Origin: Trichoplax sp. H2
Lineage: Eukaryota > Placozoa > Uniplacotomia > Trichoplacea
Reading direction: 5' to 3'
DNA length: 64,000 bases
NCBI GenBank assembly: GCA_003344405.1
Contig: NOWV01000084.1
Span: 62,001 to 126,000 of the forward strand
Shown piece by piece: positions 1-14,100 of the stretch (within the stretch, counting starts at the first letter, position 1; every line of letters begins with the position of its first letter). The notes under the pieces were generated by a model that saw only the letters and a program-made list of their open reading frames with translations, made no database searches and was not told the origin of the DNA. The translations under genes and the position numbers were made by a program.

Positions 1-87
1 CAAGTAGAGAGTAGGGACAAGGTTGATTTTCAAGCTTGAAAACCAATCTACATGGTCGACCTTTTCAACCTTGCGTTGATCCATTCT

Positions 88-310
88 AAATGTCTCTCCT
101 CCATCCTAACCCATGGACTAATGGACCAATGGTTAATAGCAATGGCCGACAAGACTGTCTTCGTCCAACGCTTGGATAAGGCATGGAGAGAATAAATTGT
201 AAATGTCTCTCCTCCATCCTAACCCATGGACTAATGGACCAATGGTTAATAGCAATGGCCGACAAGACTGTCTTCGTCCAACGCTTGGATAAGGCATGGA
301 GAGAATAAAT
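88..310. repeat. 113-bp tandem duplication
   Basis: A block starting AAATGTCTCTCCTCC at 88-197 is repeated at 201-310 with a 113-bp offset. The two 110-bp blocks look identical by eye, so the duplication is recent. The open frame on the minus strand across it is a by-product. Confidence 0.9.
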
Positions 311-959
311 GGCCTAGACATGATCGCAATGCCCTTGTACCCTAATTGATTTGCCCTTGTTGTATCTTGTTGTCGATTAAACAGAAAACAACTGCAATGC
401 AATCAATCGCTTGAGCTCCATCCAGTTGGTTAGCCATTGGCAGCCAAGGAAGGCAAAACGATGATGGCAATCATCCACCATGATGATGGGCTGCATCCAT
501 TCCCTGCATGCAATACTTGTTGTCCCATGGCTACAATCCATTGCCTGCCATCGTCTTGATTGCATCTTTTGTCGCCATTTTCAGGGGTAGAAATGCAATC
601 TTTTTCTATAGGCAGCATTGTTTTCTATGGGATTATTTCCTTCTCCTTTTACCTCTACCTTTCAAAGGATCATTTGTCTTGCATTTGCTGTTGTCCAGTT
701 GCAATTGAATTTTTTTGTTCTCCATGTTGTACACAACATTTGGCTTATTATATAGGAGAATGATGGAATGATTATAGGGCAATGGGGGGGAAGAGAGATT
801 GAACAAAAAATAATAACAAGGGCAGAAACAAATCAATCGACTCTAAGCCAAGGATTGATTTTGCAATAGAATGGATAGATATAATCAGAGTCTTGTTGCT
901 ATTCTATCCTTGTTGATGGCTTGCATCAATGGACGATTGATCCATTGATGTTGAACAAT

Positions 960-1510
960 TTTTCCTCTACTTGTACTGGTTCTTTTGAATCTTGATTTTC
1001 CGACATTTTCTTCTTCAAGAAATTCATCTCCCGATATTGTCTCCTATCATTGATTGCCATCAGTCTTGCTTACGAGACCACTGGCCACTTTCTTTTGAGC
1101 CTTGATTTTCCGACATTTTCTTTTCAAGAAATTCATCTGCCGATATTGTCTTCTATCATTGATTACCATCAGTCTTGTTGAAAAGACCACTGGCTATCTT
1201 GAGCCGACATTTTCTTTTCAAGAAATTCATCTCACGATATTGTCCTATATCATCCAATATTGCCAACAGTCTTGTTGAAAAGACCACTGGCGATCTTGAG
1301 TCTTGATTTTCCGATATTTTCTTTTTAAGAAATTCGTCTCACGATATTGTCCTATATCATCCATTGCCAACAGTCTTGTTGAAAAGACCACTGGCTATCT
1401 TGAGTCTTGATTTTCCGACATTTTCTTTTTCAAGAAATTCATTGCCATCAGTCTTGTTTACAAGACCACATCATCATTGAAACGTTGCCAACAGTCTTGT
1501 TGAAAATATC
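960..1510. repeat. degenerate ~90-110 bp tandem repeat
   Basis: Units share the words CTTGATTTTCCGACATTTTC, AAGAAATTCATCTC, CGATATTGTC and CAGTCTTGTTGAAAAGACCA. The landmark GACCAC recurs at 1076, 1185, 1282, 1386 and 1474. The core CAGTCTTGTTGAAAAGACCACTG can fold on itself (GTCTTGTTGAAAAGAC). About five units, diverged from each other. Confidence 0.8.
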
Positions 1511-2546
1511 TTGAAACATCATCATTTTAACGCCGCCAACGCCATTGCCGACAATCTTGTTGACAACATTATTCATCTTGTTATTATTCCATAGTTGCCA
1601 ATTGCATTTCCTAAGGCCTTGTTGGCAACAATTATATTCAATCGTTGACAGCCAATTGCATTTCCTACGATCTTGTTGACACCATCACCTGAAATTGAAT
1701 AGCGACCTAGTCCTTTTGCCTACGCTCTTCTTCATCATCATTTAAGTGATTGGATGCGCCATTTTAAATCATCTCCTTGACGCTATTGCAATCTTTCATC
1801 CTTGCCAATGTGCTAACATCCATTGGTAGTAGGGGCAATTTCTCCGCTTGCATCAACCAATTGCCACTCCATTTCAGAGAGTCTTGTTCACAACAGCATC
1901 ATTTATTGAATCACTTGTAATGCCTTGCAATCAATTAACAAGAAGAAAATGGATTTGATCCTTGATTTGACACTATTCCTATTGCATTCTTGACTATGTG
2001 CTCAAATCGATTGATCCATTTCTATCTTACAAGAAAGACAATTTTACCCCTGGCTTAGACAGTCGGAGCAGCAATTTGCAAGCCTTTTCACTTTTCAAAT
2101 TGCCATCATTAATAGTCTAATATCAACCATTGAAAAACGCCTGCCATTGATTGTTGTGCCCATCATGAGCCAAAGAGAAAACTAGTTCAATTCAATCCAT
2201 TCTCCATACGACAAGGAAGATAGCCCTTTTGAGTCTCGACACTCTTCATTTTTTTGTACTCTTTATTCAAACTTGCTATCCTGTGGATTACTACGAGTCA
2301 ATGAATAGGATTACTAACCATTGGATTAATGAAACATCTTTACTTTGTATAGTGAAATCATACCTAACCAATAATCCTGAAACCTTTGAAGAATTAGTCT
2401 TGGAATTGGCTAGCCCGGGAAAACAGTAACTAAATCAGGTAAGTTTTCATCCATTGCCATCATCAATTCATCAACTAGCTAAATAACCTTGCTCCGACCA
2501 TCAGTGTGGAAAAAATGCAATCACTATTCTACCTAGACTGGAATTC

Positions 2547-2722
2547 TTTTACTGCCATTTTCTTTCAAGCTCAATCATGTTCAAAGTAGAATACCTCAAC
2601 TAAAATCCTTCTACTGTTAATTTCTTTCAAGCTCAATCATGTTCAAAGTAGAATACCTCAACTAAAATCCTTCTACTGTTAATTTCTTTCAAGCTCAATC
2701 ATGTTCAAAGTAGAATATCTTA
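2547..2722. repeat. 62-bp tandem repeat, ~2.8 copies
   Basis: The landmark TCTTTCAAGCTCAATCATGT begins at 2561, 2623 and 2685, an exact 62-bp period. Copies two and three are nearly identical; the first differs slightly at its left edge. Confidence 0.9.
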
Positions 2723-2934
2723 CACTGTAGTGCATCATTTTTGCAACAATTTTAGGCGCTTTTACAAGCAATCATCGTATAGAAAATAGTAAATTGACTT
2801 TCTCTACAGTGGATCATTTTCTTCCATATTTTTCAATTCTGACTCCATTATTGTAGACGCGGTTACGCCATTTTCGACACGTTTTGATTGATTTCTACTT
2901 TAGCTTAGTCGGATCGTTTTTTTTCTACCTAATC

Positions 2935-3770
2935 TTGACCATCTTTCTGCCCTACTGCGTACTCGATCATCGCCATGGACTACTGCAAATCTTGCCGGGG
3001 AAGATTTAAAGTAGTCCATGTCATTGCGTTAAAGATCTGCCGCTACAGTCGATGATTTTTAACCTTTTTCTACCCCACTGCAGACTCGATCATAGCCTTG
3101 GACTAGGACTACTGGAAATCTTCCCCGAGAAGATTTCCAGTAGTCCATGTCATTGCGTCAAAGATCTGCCACTACAGTCGATGATTTTCAACCTTTTTCT
3201 ACCCCACTGCAGACTCGATCATAGCCTTGGACTAGGATTACTGTAAATCTTCTCTGCAAATTTTCCCCGAGAAGATTTCCAGTAAGTAGTCCATGTCGTA
3301 ACGTCAAAGATCTGCCGCTACAGTCGATGATTTTCAACCTTTTTCTACCCCACTACAGACTCGATCATAGCCTTGGACTAGGACTACTGTAAATCTTCCC
3401 CCAGAACATTTCCAGTAGTCCATGTCATTGCGTTAAAGATCTGCCACTACAGTCGATGATTTTCAATCTTTTTTTACCCCACTGCAGACTCGATCATAGC
3501 CTTGGACTAGGATTACTGCAAATCTTGCCGGGGAAGATTTAAAGTAGTCCATGTCATTGCGTCAAAGATCTGCCGCTACAGTCGATGATTTTCAACCTTT
3601 TTTTACCCCACTGCAGACTCGATCATAGCCTTGGACTAGGATTACTGTAAATCTTCCCCCAGAAGATTTCCAGTAGTCCATGTCATTGCGTTAAAGATCT
3701 GCCACTACAGTCGATGATTTTCAACATTTTTTTACCCCACTACAGACTCGATCATAGCGTCCAAGATGGA
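2935..3770. repeat. 129-bp minisatellite with internal inverted repeat
   Basis: The landmark AAAGATCTGCC recurs at 3031, 3160, 3306, 3435, 3564 and 3693: spacing 129 bp except one 146-bp step, where a unit carries a 17-bp insertion. Each unit contains an inverted repeat: GGACTACTG-AAATCTT facing AAGATTT-CAGTAGTCC around a CCCC/GGGG-type centre, so each could form a cruciform or hairpin arm. No gene is supported in it. Confidence 0.92.
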
Positions 3771-4101
3771 ACACTACAGACTACAGTAGATGATTGCAAC
3801 TTGTTTGCTATCTCAACTTTGCCAATAGCAGTCTCGATAATAGCAAAACAGTTGTAACTGCAAGTTGTAGTTTACTAGTCCAATTTCATTCTCATTCTGT
3901 ACTATAGTAGCACCCTCTCTGTTGATACGTATTCTCCAAGAAGTAGTTCAAGAGCGAGCGATTGGATTAATCTGTAAAATAAAAAGAATGAAAAGACTAC
4001 TCTAGCGGCATGGAATTTCTTTCCACAGCACTCCCAATAGCAATTGCAGATACGGCACATGAAACTTTGCAATAATTCCTTTCAAGACCACCACCAGATC
4101 T

Positions 4102-4235
4102 AAATAGAATCCTTTCGTTTTCTGCTTTTTTATCTTCCAAATAGAATCCTTTCGTTTTCTGCTTTATCATCCAAATAGAATCCTTTCGTTTTCTACTTTA
4201 TCATCCTAATAAAATCCTTTCGTTTCCTGTTTTTT
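4102..4235. repeat. 34-37 bp minisatellite, four copies
   Basis: AAATAGAATCCTTTCGTTTT begins at 4102, 4139 and 4173, and a diverged fourth copy starts near 4207. Units are 34 or 37 bp and end in TTTATCATCC. Confidence 0.85.
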
Positions 4236-5112
4236 TATCATCCAATCATTTTCAATTCAAATCACCATCTTAATCAAAGTGCAAGCTAATGCATCAATGA
4301 TGGATCAACACACAATAATATGAAAATAATTGGTTTTTTGATTAATTGCATGTAAGGATAATCTACCCTCTGGTGGAAAGGCATAATCTTTCATGACATT
4401 TGTTAATCACTTAGTGTATGTGTTTTTTTTTTATGTTTTTTAATCGCCAGATCACTCTCCTACATTGCTTATGATACTCTCCATCATCAAGCAAAGTATT
4501 GATTATTATTTTTTTTCTTTTCCTTTTTGATTGATCCTTTTAATTGATTCAATGGTCATCAAGTTCGATAGCCTACAACAAATAAGATTGATTTTTATTT
4601 TCCCTTTCCCCCCCCCCATTGCTGCATATACTAGTACAGAGACTAGTTTTTGAGGATACGAGGGGGAAAAAGAAAAACAAAAATGTCCACATCAGAAAGA
4701 GATGATCGCTTTTCGTCCATGTTATCCATCATGGTAGCCATTTTTTCTTTTTCTTTGTATGGAACAGATGTAAAAATGAAGTAATTAAGTGGAACAGAGA
4801 GAAGGAGGAAGTAGGCATGATAATAGTTGTATAATTACATCAATCGATCGCCATATCGAATTAATTATCTCAACAAGATGAATTCAAACAGAAACATATG
4901 GCACATTCTTTAATTGCTATGCCTATTACATTCGATCTTAGTTTGACGTCAAACTTGCTCATTGAAAGGCAACTAAAACTATAAATTGCATCCATATTGA
5001 ACAAAATCAAAATCACCAAGTTGCCATGGCAATGATTGCCCATCTTTCTTTTTTTTCTTTCTCCATCTTGATATTTACGTCACTAATCAATGGATTCTTG
5101 ATTCCTTTTTAG

Positions 5113-8100
5113 CAACATTCGACAAACTAACCAGCAATGATAATGATATGGTAAGTCTTGTAGGAGTAGTAGCCATTATTAGACTAGGACAAGAATAATC
5201 GAAAAATGATTTAATTAAAATATATGGCAAAGAATCCATCATGCCTATGTGACACTAATCTGACTTGTTCTTCATCATCCAATTGAAAGAAAATAAGGAT
5301 TGGATTGATTTTTGATCATTAATGTTGACTTTGTATCAATGATAGGTGACAAGAAATAATCTAAAAAGACTACCTGGTACAGCAGATGGCCTTCTCCACA
5401 ATAATGAATCCTATTTAACCAATAACAATATCGGCAACAGTAGTAGTAGTAGTAGTAGCAACACTACTAGTAGAGTGCTTGTTGCTAAATATGATCATCA
5501 TTTACACGAAAAGAAAGAAGCATCCAATAATAAAGGAAGCCACTTAAACAATTTTCAACTGATGAAAGTTTTAAATAACAGTATAAGCTCTGATGCTGAT
5601 CAAAGTAGGATTCTCTATGATATGGCTAAGCACATTGCTGCCAGTAAGCACTTGTTCAATTCAATCATAACATTTTAAGTCCATTTCAAATAGAATGAAT
5701 CCAAAGAATTGAACTTTTTCTTTGTTTATTTCCTATAGCTGTTTCTGCTGACCATTATTCACTCTACACCGTCAACGAAAATGGCAAGGTAAGAAATAAT
5801 AATATTGAATCAGCCATTATTGCATATACATTGATTGATAGTCAAGGCGCTTCTCCACTTTATACCCACCTTACTTTCTACGGTAGTAGATAAACTCGTA
5901 CATTATGATACGGGTTAAAAAGTGCACTACTTAAACAAATCGTTAAGCCAATGATGAACAGATTTCTTAAATCAACATAGAGTCTATCTTTATTACATCA
6001 ATTACAAGAATTAATTATTATTATCTTCAACGTCAATACTAATATTGAACAAAATGACATTGTTATTAATATTTGAATATCAAAATGTGGATCAATTTAG
6101 TCCATTTCTTTATATCAGCCGGACCGTAAAGAGTAAGTAATATATAAAAACGTGACTATTTTAAAAATGATCAAACGTGTTAAATAAAAAATACCTCGAC
6201 ATTTCAAGAATAAATTGAAACAATTTCCAATAACTGCATTTTCAACCCAACCCAATACAACTACTTACTATAGTATCTATTGACTAATAAATATATACCC
6301 ATCATCATCTCAATTTATATTTTACTAGTAATGCCGCTACCACTAGTATACCCATCGAAATTGGATCAACTATGGTCGCTTATGTAGCTAAAACAAAAAC
6401 TAGCTTGAATTTGCGCCCTGAGCAAATTCTCTTGGTAATAAATTATATCATCATAACGATCATGATTAGTAATAATGATAGTATAGACATAGGTATCATA
6501 AATTGCTTCATTTATCATTTTAACAGGACGATCGTTTCCCAAAAGGAATCAGCTATGAAGGTAATAAAGAATAATAGATTCATAAAATGTTTGTTTAGCT
6601 TATCGACCAAATTTTTAATCCACAATCATGCCATGATAGCCAATCATAATAACTACAATGATACTGCATCACTATATCGATACTATTTATTCAAAATTCT
6701 CTATCTCAATTTCTATTTGATATAGCTGTTTCAGTGGATTCAATAATATGTCAGCCAATCGTACTTCCTGACACTGCTCTAGTTGGTAAGATAGATATTC
6801 ACATCAATTTATTACCTATTTCTTCTTCCATCGATAAACAATTTTTCATCCTGATCTCCTGAAATGAAGGACAAACTCTATCTTGAATCTAGTTAGGACA
6901 TAAACACATTGATTTATCAGCATTAAATTAATATAATCACTCTCTCATTTTATTTTTAGGCGTTTTAGTACTTATTAAGACTGTGGGTAGTAAATCTCGA
7001 TTTAGCAGCAACGATGAAGAGGTACTAACTAACTATAATATATCATTAGTATCTAGATCATACAATACAAAAATTGGTTTCTTTACGAACTTATTTTAGT
7101 AACGAGCTCTTGATAAAATACAATTAAGCCATGCAATTCAAAATCTTTACACATTACATTTTCAATTAGATTGTTGGAACTTTCTTACAATGGGGATCTC
7201 TAGCGCTATGCTCTACAAAGGTAACAAACAACTGCAAGTATTTTAATGCCAAATTTTTAACTATAATCACAGATTACTAAAAAAAATAGTTACTTTGCAT
7301 TTGTAAATCAATTACCTAATCCTTATACACAAATATACCATATGTATTATTCATTTTTTGACAATAAATACTTTTATTTCCAATTGCTGCTCCTACAGAT
7401 GATGAAAGCCGTTGATCGCCAACGACAACTGCAAAATGTTTTGTTTTCCGTTTCTCAGTATGTCAATGGCCGATAGTAACTAAGAATTACTTTCTGATAA
7501 TAAGCTATTCTCTAATATTAGGATGTATTATACTCTGGAGTGTATGTTATTGAAATAGTAATTTAAATTAGATGAAATATTTATGCTTAAATTAAATAAG
7601 ATGTTGTGTTTCAATTTTACTTATGATTTCGCTTTAATTTTACTAGATCAATCTTCAATGAAGTTACAAAAAGAAACACCCTTCTCGAGATTATTATGGT
7701 ATGATATCATTTCAGATATAGATTATTATTTCAATTCTGATGTTATGCTGATAAATTGATAACACTAAAATCTATACCTGTAGGTCTCCGCCAAAAAATT
7801 ACTAAATGCTGATCGATGTGCTCTGTTTTTGGTTGATAACGAAAATCAAGAACTCTACGCTGATTTATTCGATGAAAGTGAACCATTTGGCGATATTAAG
7901 ATAGTGCCCAAGGAAAAGGATATCAGGTACACTTCTTAAAATCATGTTTATTTTTTTCGCAATGATTTCAGCTAATCAATTTCATTATTCAATATCGTCA
8001 CAATAGATTTTCAGTCAAAAAAGGCATTGCAGGACATGTTGTAACACATGGACAGATGCTTAATGTATCAGATGCTTATAAAGATTCAAGATTCAATCGG

Positions 8101-11100
8101 TATACAGTATACAAATATAAATTAATGATAAAAAACAAAAAACAATTAATTTAGGATTTATTATTATTACGTCAAATTTTTCCATTGCTCTCGCAATAAA
8201 AATAAAAATGACCTTTAATTTATACTCTCAATATTCAGAGATATTGATATAAAGACTGGCTATATAACTCGATCCATTTTGTGCATGCCAATCATGAATA
8301 AAGGCCGGTTCGTCTATTAATTTTAATGCAATTATTATTGTCTCTGCATTGTTAAGACAAGTGAAATATCTGCTGTTGAAACTGCCTAATCTAATCTAAC
8401 TATAATTATTGATCGTGCGCTTATAAAAACTAATATTCTTGTTGTAAGATTTTAATAAAAACCCAATTTCATTTATCTCTTTAGCTGTATAGGTGCTATT
8501 CAAATGTTGAATAAAATCAATGGGGATTTTACGAAAGAAGGTGATTAAGTTTTCGTATTACTATTGATTTAGAGTTCAATTTTCCCCTTTCTTCTCTGAC
8601 AATAATTTTACTTCACTTATTGATGTAAAATAACAATGATGACATTATACCCTTTCTAGATGAAGACGCATTTAGGATATTTACAGTTTATTGCAACTTG
8701 GCACTCCATACATCCGAGGTAACTTGAAATACTCATAATATAAATAAAAAATAACATTTCTTTTAACCACTGGGCTATTTCTTAAATAATTAATCCAAAT
8801 TTATGAATAGATAGCAGATACGTAATATGATGCCTTTACATATGCGCTAAAATTATTCTACTATTGTAATTTCAGATCTATGTACAACTGCGCAAATCAG
8901 AGAGCAAAAGGAAAGTTGCCCTCGATTCCTACTTTTATCATAGCAGTTGTACAAATGAAGAAATGGAAGATGTTATTGCTACCCCATATTTACAGTCAGA
9001 ATTAATACCTACTCGCATAGAATCGTAAGTTAAAATTCAATTTTAGTACAATAGCAATTATTCTAATAACGTAAAGTCTAATAGAGAGATGTGATAAATT
9101 ATTGTTGGCATATCGACATCGAGCACTTAAGCATGAATAAATTTTATCTTTCATGAACAGCATCAATTTTACTGCTGACGATGCAAGTGCCGAATATACA
9201 GATCCGAATATATTGCCCCGACTCTTCTTGCATATGTTTAGGGAATTATTTGGAACAACTGGGTATACCAAATATCAAAAAGATCGAATAATAATTTGTT
9301 TTGATATACAAATTTAAAAAATTTTTTATTAATTCGTTAAATATCCACTTCATTTCCTTTAGATTCGATGTGTTCGATTTATGTCGATTCACCTTGACCT
9401 GTCGTAAAAATTATCGCCGAGTACCATACCATAACTGGTATCATGCCTTCAATGTAACGCATAGCATGTATTACATAATCAAGAACAGCCCTGGCATGTT
9501 TGATCGTCTAGAGGTAGGATCCATTTCCATAAGCTTCAAAATTATCACAAAGTTTTTTTGTAATGCCCGGATGATAGCATGAATAAATCCAACATTGACT
9601 AGATATTATGCAACTTTTTTACTGCTTATTTTGGTTAATATTGATTATTTTGTAATTACTAAAAGAAAAAATAATTTCTTATTCCTTTTATTAGTGTTTG
9701 GCAATGTTTATTGGGTGTTTATGTCACGATTTAGACCATCGGGGAACAAATAATGCTTTCCAGGTCAAGTCAGAAAATCCCTTAGCTGATTTGTATTCAA
9801 CCTCAGTACTGGAACAACACCATTTCAATATGACAGTGATGATACTGCAGGTAAAAATAGTTGTCCTGATTCATACAATAGCATAATATTATATTTGAAT
9901 CTTTACTCTGATTATTAGTAAAAATGTATGTTTCAAAATTTGCAACAAAAATGATCATGATAAAAAATTTCATTTCTATCAATTATTAACTATCATTGCT
10001 TCTTCGCATATACTAGCGTGATGGACACACCATCTTATCGAGCTTATCAAAAGAAGATCACGAAATAGTAAGTTCATATACAAAATAATACTTTGACCCA
10101 CATACTCATATATTATTCTAAGATTACAGTTCTATAAATATAATATCGATAAAAAAAATTACTTATCGCTTCCAAGTTGATCATACTGTTATAAATAGAA
10201 TTGAATTTGAATAGATCAGGCCAAAAACTTATTACCAACTTCAACTTATTTTCTAGGTTATGAATTATATCCATGACGCAATTATCGCTACCGATTTAGC
10301 TCTCTACTTTGGCAATCGATCAACTTTACAAAAGCTTGTAGACAACAAAGAGTTCGACTGGAACATCCAACGCCATAGGTTAGATAATCTTAATGCAGTA
10401 TCTATATTTTCTAAATTCTACAGCTTTAGTAAAGTTATAAATTAATATGATCTTAGATCCCGAGTTCGAGGATTAGCAATGACTGCATGCGATCTTATTG
10501 CCGTTGCAAAGCCATGGAAATACCAATTTGAAACTGTCAAGCAAATTTTTGCCGAATTTTACGATCAGGTATTGATTCTTATGCATGTCTTTGCTTTAAT
10601 AACAATCAACATAAAATCTAAACTTGGATATTATTAATGGCTTTCAATTACGCCAAATAGGGTGATGTAGAAAAGAGATTAGGTATAGCACCAGTTCCTA
10701 TGATGGATAGAGATAAGGAATCGGAATTACCAGCTAATCAGGTAACTTAACTTTAATGTGATAGTAATGAAATATCTTATTTTTTAAAGCTACTTTTTAA
10801 TCTCAATCATCGCGACTTTTTTATGATACTGAAATTTAATAATTAGGTCGGCTTTATAAATGGAATCTGTTTACCATGCTACGAGTTGTTAGCATACCTA
10901 CTACCCAACACTCAGGCAATGGTAGATAATATTATGTAAGTACTATATTTTATGGTCATCGACAGATTGAATCTTGTCATCATGTGTAGAATGACGATTA
11001 ATAATTTCTTGATTTTTAAAGGATCAATCTTCAGCAATGGCAACGTCTATCTGACGAGCAAGATCAAATTGGAAAGGACGCTAAAGTAGTGAACTTATCC

Positions 11101-11106
11101 AATTAA
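5113..11106 (+). CDS. PDE10A-like: PDE10-like dual-GAF cyclic nucleotide phosphodiesterase (5' end unresolved)
   Basis: Hydrolyses cAMP and/or cGMP in the cytosol; family role known, substrate choice not readable here. Exons read: 5113-5150, 5346-5643, 5739-5788, 6119-6132, 6329-6434, 6527-6560, then many to the stop at 11104-11106. Tandem GAF domains come first. GAF-A carries [13 protein letters not shown] and DDRFPKG, which resemble PDE10A. GAF-B carries [14 protein letters not shown] and [11 protein letters not shown], and ends with the NKxnFx3DE motif ([12 protein letters not shown]). The HD catalytic domain shows YHNWYHAFN (proton-donor His, ~9429-9455), [13 protein letters not shown] (metal ligands, ~9719-9757), [12 protein letters not shown] (second metal Asp) and the nucleotide-clamping Gln in NQVGFING. 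EFYDQGD and PVPMMDRDK favour PDE10 over PDE5/6/11. The frame at 5346 opens with GTG after an AG, so it is an internal exon, not a start. A Ser tract (AGT repeats, ~5439) lies in the N-terminal part. Confidence 0.88.
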
Positions 11107-14100
11107 CAAAATTTCATTATAAGATAAAATGAAATTGCCTATCCTATATCAATTGATGGTTGGGGACAAACAAACAGCAAGCAAATGCAAGCATGCGAAT
11201 AAACATTTGAATATACAATAATCATGCTATAAATGCATAGATTATGGTAAAGTGATACCATACGTTATTAACGTAATTGCATGCCATACATTTTATATGA
11301 AACTTTTGACAACTTTACCAATTCATTTGGTAACAAAATTTGCTTGCAATGTTCTTGTTTCTAATTTCCTTTTTAACAAAATATATTTAAATGAAATTTC
11401 GTATAAGTTAATTGCTTCCTGTGCGATAAAATCACAGGTATATCTAATAACTTAAGTCATTCATTGCATTTATTCATTTTATTACGAAGATAATGTAGTA
11501 GTGTATAAAAGAATAGCTAAAATGATATTAAAATAACGTTAGAGTGAATTCAAATACGGTAAATTTATTACTTATATTACATTTTATTGGTCGGATAAAA
11601 TGTTATAAAGAGAGACGTAGAGCGTTATCACGTGCAGAAATCTTAAGCTAAAACACGAGTTATTAAGTAATTTGTTATTAATTCATCTTTATTGAAGCGA
11701 TTCATTGACGTGGCAGTTTAATTTTATCTTTTATTTTCCGTAAGATGCCATGGATTTTATTGCTAGTTAATTTATTTCAACCTATTATTTGCCAATTTAA
11801 TTTACAAATCCTCAACAACTTTTATTAACGTTACAAGTATTCCAAGGTAAATTAAGTGAAAATTATAGCTAAATTGAATGAGATGATAAATTACGTGGGA
11901 ACGACTATAAAATCGATATCATCTTGACAATCGGTCACTTCAAGTTGCAATAATCGCTATTTTATGGAGGATAATAAGAAAGATTATTATTTATCATTTC
12001 ATTTTCCATTTGCATTGCTAACTCAACAATTTTCACTTGCAAGAATTTTAATTGTAAGAAAATGAAAGCATTTAGTTCATTACATATCTTTAATATGGAA
12101 CATAACCTATTTCAATTTTACTATTATATCATTAATTCATTCATTCATTACTTATTTGAATAGTTGAAATTGTAGGCAATGTATGTTATGATTTGATTTT
12201 ATACGTTTTATGCATTAATCGCGTTAGCTTTTGTTGAGCAAATTTTCAACTTGGATTGTTTTTGCGCTTATTTGTTTACATATTCCTTGGATATTACATT
12301 GCATTTTTTATTTCAAGAAAGAAATGTTAGAATTACCATGAAGTTGACTTGTATTAGATTTTTCATAACAGATGAAAGTTTGATTATTCTATTATTCCAT
12401 AAGATTAAAATCTAGGACTTAATTAATTGATTAAACCGTCAAGTATATAATCAAATTTATCGCCAACGTTCGGTGAACGTTGTGCATCAAATAATGATTA
12501 TCAATAGGTATCGTCAGGATACAAGATTAGTATTTCATTTTTCGATTAACTGACAAGCAGTCCACTTAGTCTGCTCCATTTGCAATATATTAATATATAT
12601 AAATAAAGCACAAAATTCAATTTGCTTTGACTCGAATCATTTTGGTTAATGATATGCCGCTCATGTCATGATCTCCATCAAGTAGTGAGCTTATTAAAAT
12701 AACAAGCGTAATCGAATTATCACTATCGTTTAATTTCAACATTAGTTAACTTTAACTTTATTAATCCAGTGATTAAATTATACATTATGTTTATTCGATT
12801 AGTAACTATTTCATTGTATACATGCTACTCTAGGTCAGTCCTTCCAGCTGATTAATTATATAAACATTAGTCAGGCGGTTCGAAATAAAATAAATTTCCA
12901 ATATTAAATCTCAATTATGCCGCTAAGCTCCAAAAATATTGGACTCTTTAATAGGCAGTTAATTGCTATGGAGAAACACTACATAGATAAATCATAACTG
13001 TTGTGTCAAGCCTAGCATAACCTATTATACTGATTGAAAAATTTGAAATAACACTCCAATGATGAATTAATTTTTTAGACTAATGTAAAGTTCATTCAAA
13101 AGCCCTTAGTTTACCAGAAAATTCAATTATAATGAATGAACTTTTAGATGACGGGTTCAACGGATTTTGAAAGTCTAAATCAGTTTAGCTATATCAGTCA
13201 TTCCAACTTTACCAATTCAGTGATAATAGTGCATCCAAACTCTATTCGTTTTCATTTTAAATACAGTCTAATCCATTCAATTCACAGCTTTGTTATTCTA
13301 ACTACTCATACCCGAATGACAGTGTGCTTTCAATACATTCAAACAAGAACTTGCATTTCTTGTTCAACTTTGTTAATGACATCGACCTTAATTCATCTGG
13401 CAATACCAAAGACTTTCTACCTTCAATTATCTATCTACGATTTCTATTTCCGTCAATATCATCCAAAAATAAAGACTAGTAAGCACAATCTTACAATCAA
13501 TCGTTTAACTTGTACTGTTTTCATAAATCTTACCATTACTATCTTAAGCTAATTTAGAGACTACGCAACTGCCATCACACCAAGGTTACAGTTAATTAAA
13601 GAGATCGTCAGTACCGCTAAGATCTAATATAATTATTGGCCGAAGACATGATATTCTATCCACTGAAATAGGAAAATAATTTATGATTCATATCCTTGTC
13701 ACGGCAATCTGCTGCGGTGACATACAAACTATAAAATTTATAGTATAAATACGGTAGACCAGACATGGATAAAATTCCTTCCTACAATAGCCTTCAGTAC
13801 TACTATGAGTAAATAATAATAAATGGTATCTAAAAGAGACCGATAATACTGCTACTGTAGTCCTACATCATCATATGAGTATACCCTTAACATAATAATG
13901 GCGAAAAGATTTTCTTCCTAGCTCTATTGGCACGGTAGCTCAGACAGATAAAATAAATTGTTTCTTAATCAATATCTGCAGTTTACAAGAATCACCTAGC
14001 GGTGGCGTATACTTTTGGCTGTTCATTGCTCGATATCCTGTACTTCTATATAGAATTATAGAGAGTAGACATTGCATAGTAGATTTACTGTGCATATCGC

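Larger units (their letters stand above)
1..5112. other. gene-free, repeat-rich 5' region
   Basis: I see no exon chain or recognisable protein on either strand. Short open frames here are AT-rich chance frames or run across tandem repeats. The stretch holds several independent minisatellites, listed separately, and many scattered copies of CTTGTTGA/ATTGCCA-type words. Its last kilobase must contain the 5' exon(s) of the downstream phosphodiesterase gene. One candidate first exon is an ATG at 4683 in a good context (AAAATGT) that opens 17 codons to a GT at 4734, but its phase does not fit the next exon, so I do not assign it. Confidence 0.6.

Noticed and set aside
3052-3246. frame encoding a repeated peptide
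   Set aside because: It is the 129-bp minisatellite read in one frame, with the period being a multiple of three by chance.
5346-5678. stand-alone 110-residue gene
   Set aside because: It opens with GTG after an acceptor AG and runs past a donor at 5644; it is an internal exon of the phosphodiesterase gene.
13148-13552. 134-codon plus-strand frame
   Set aside because: Residue usage looks like translated AT-rich non-coding DNA; no family, no splice partners.
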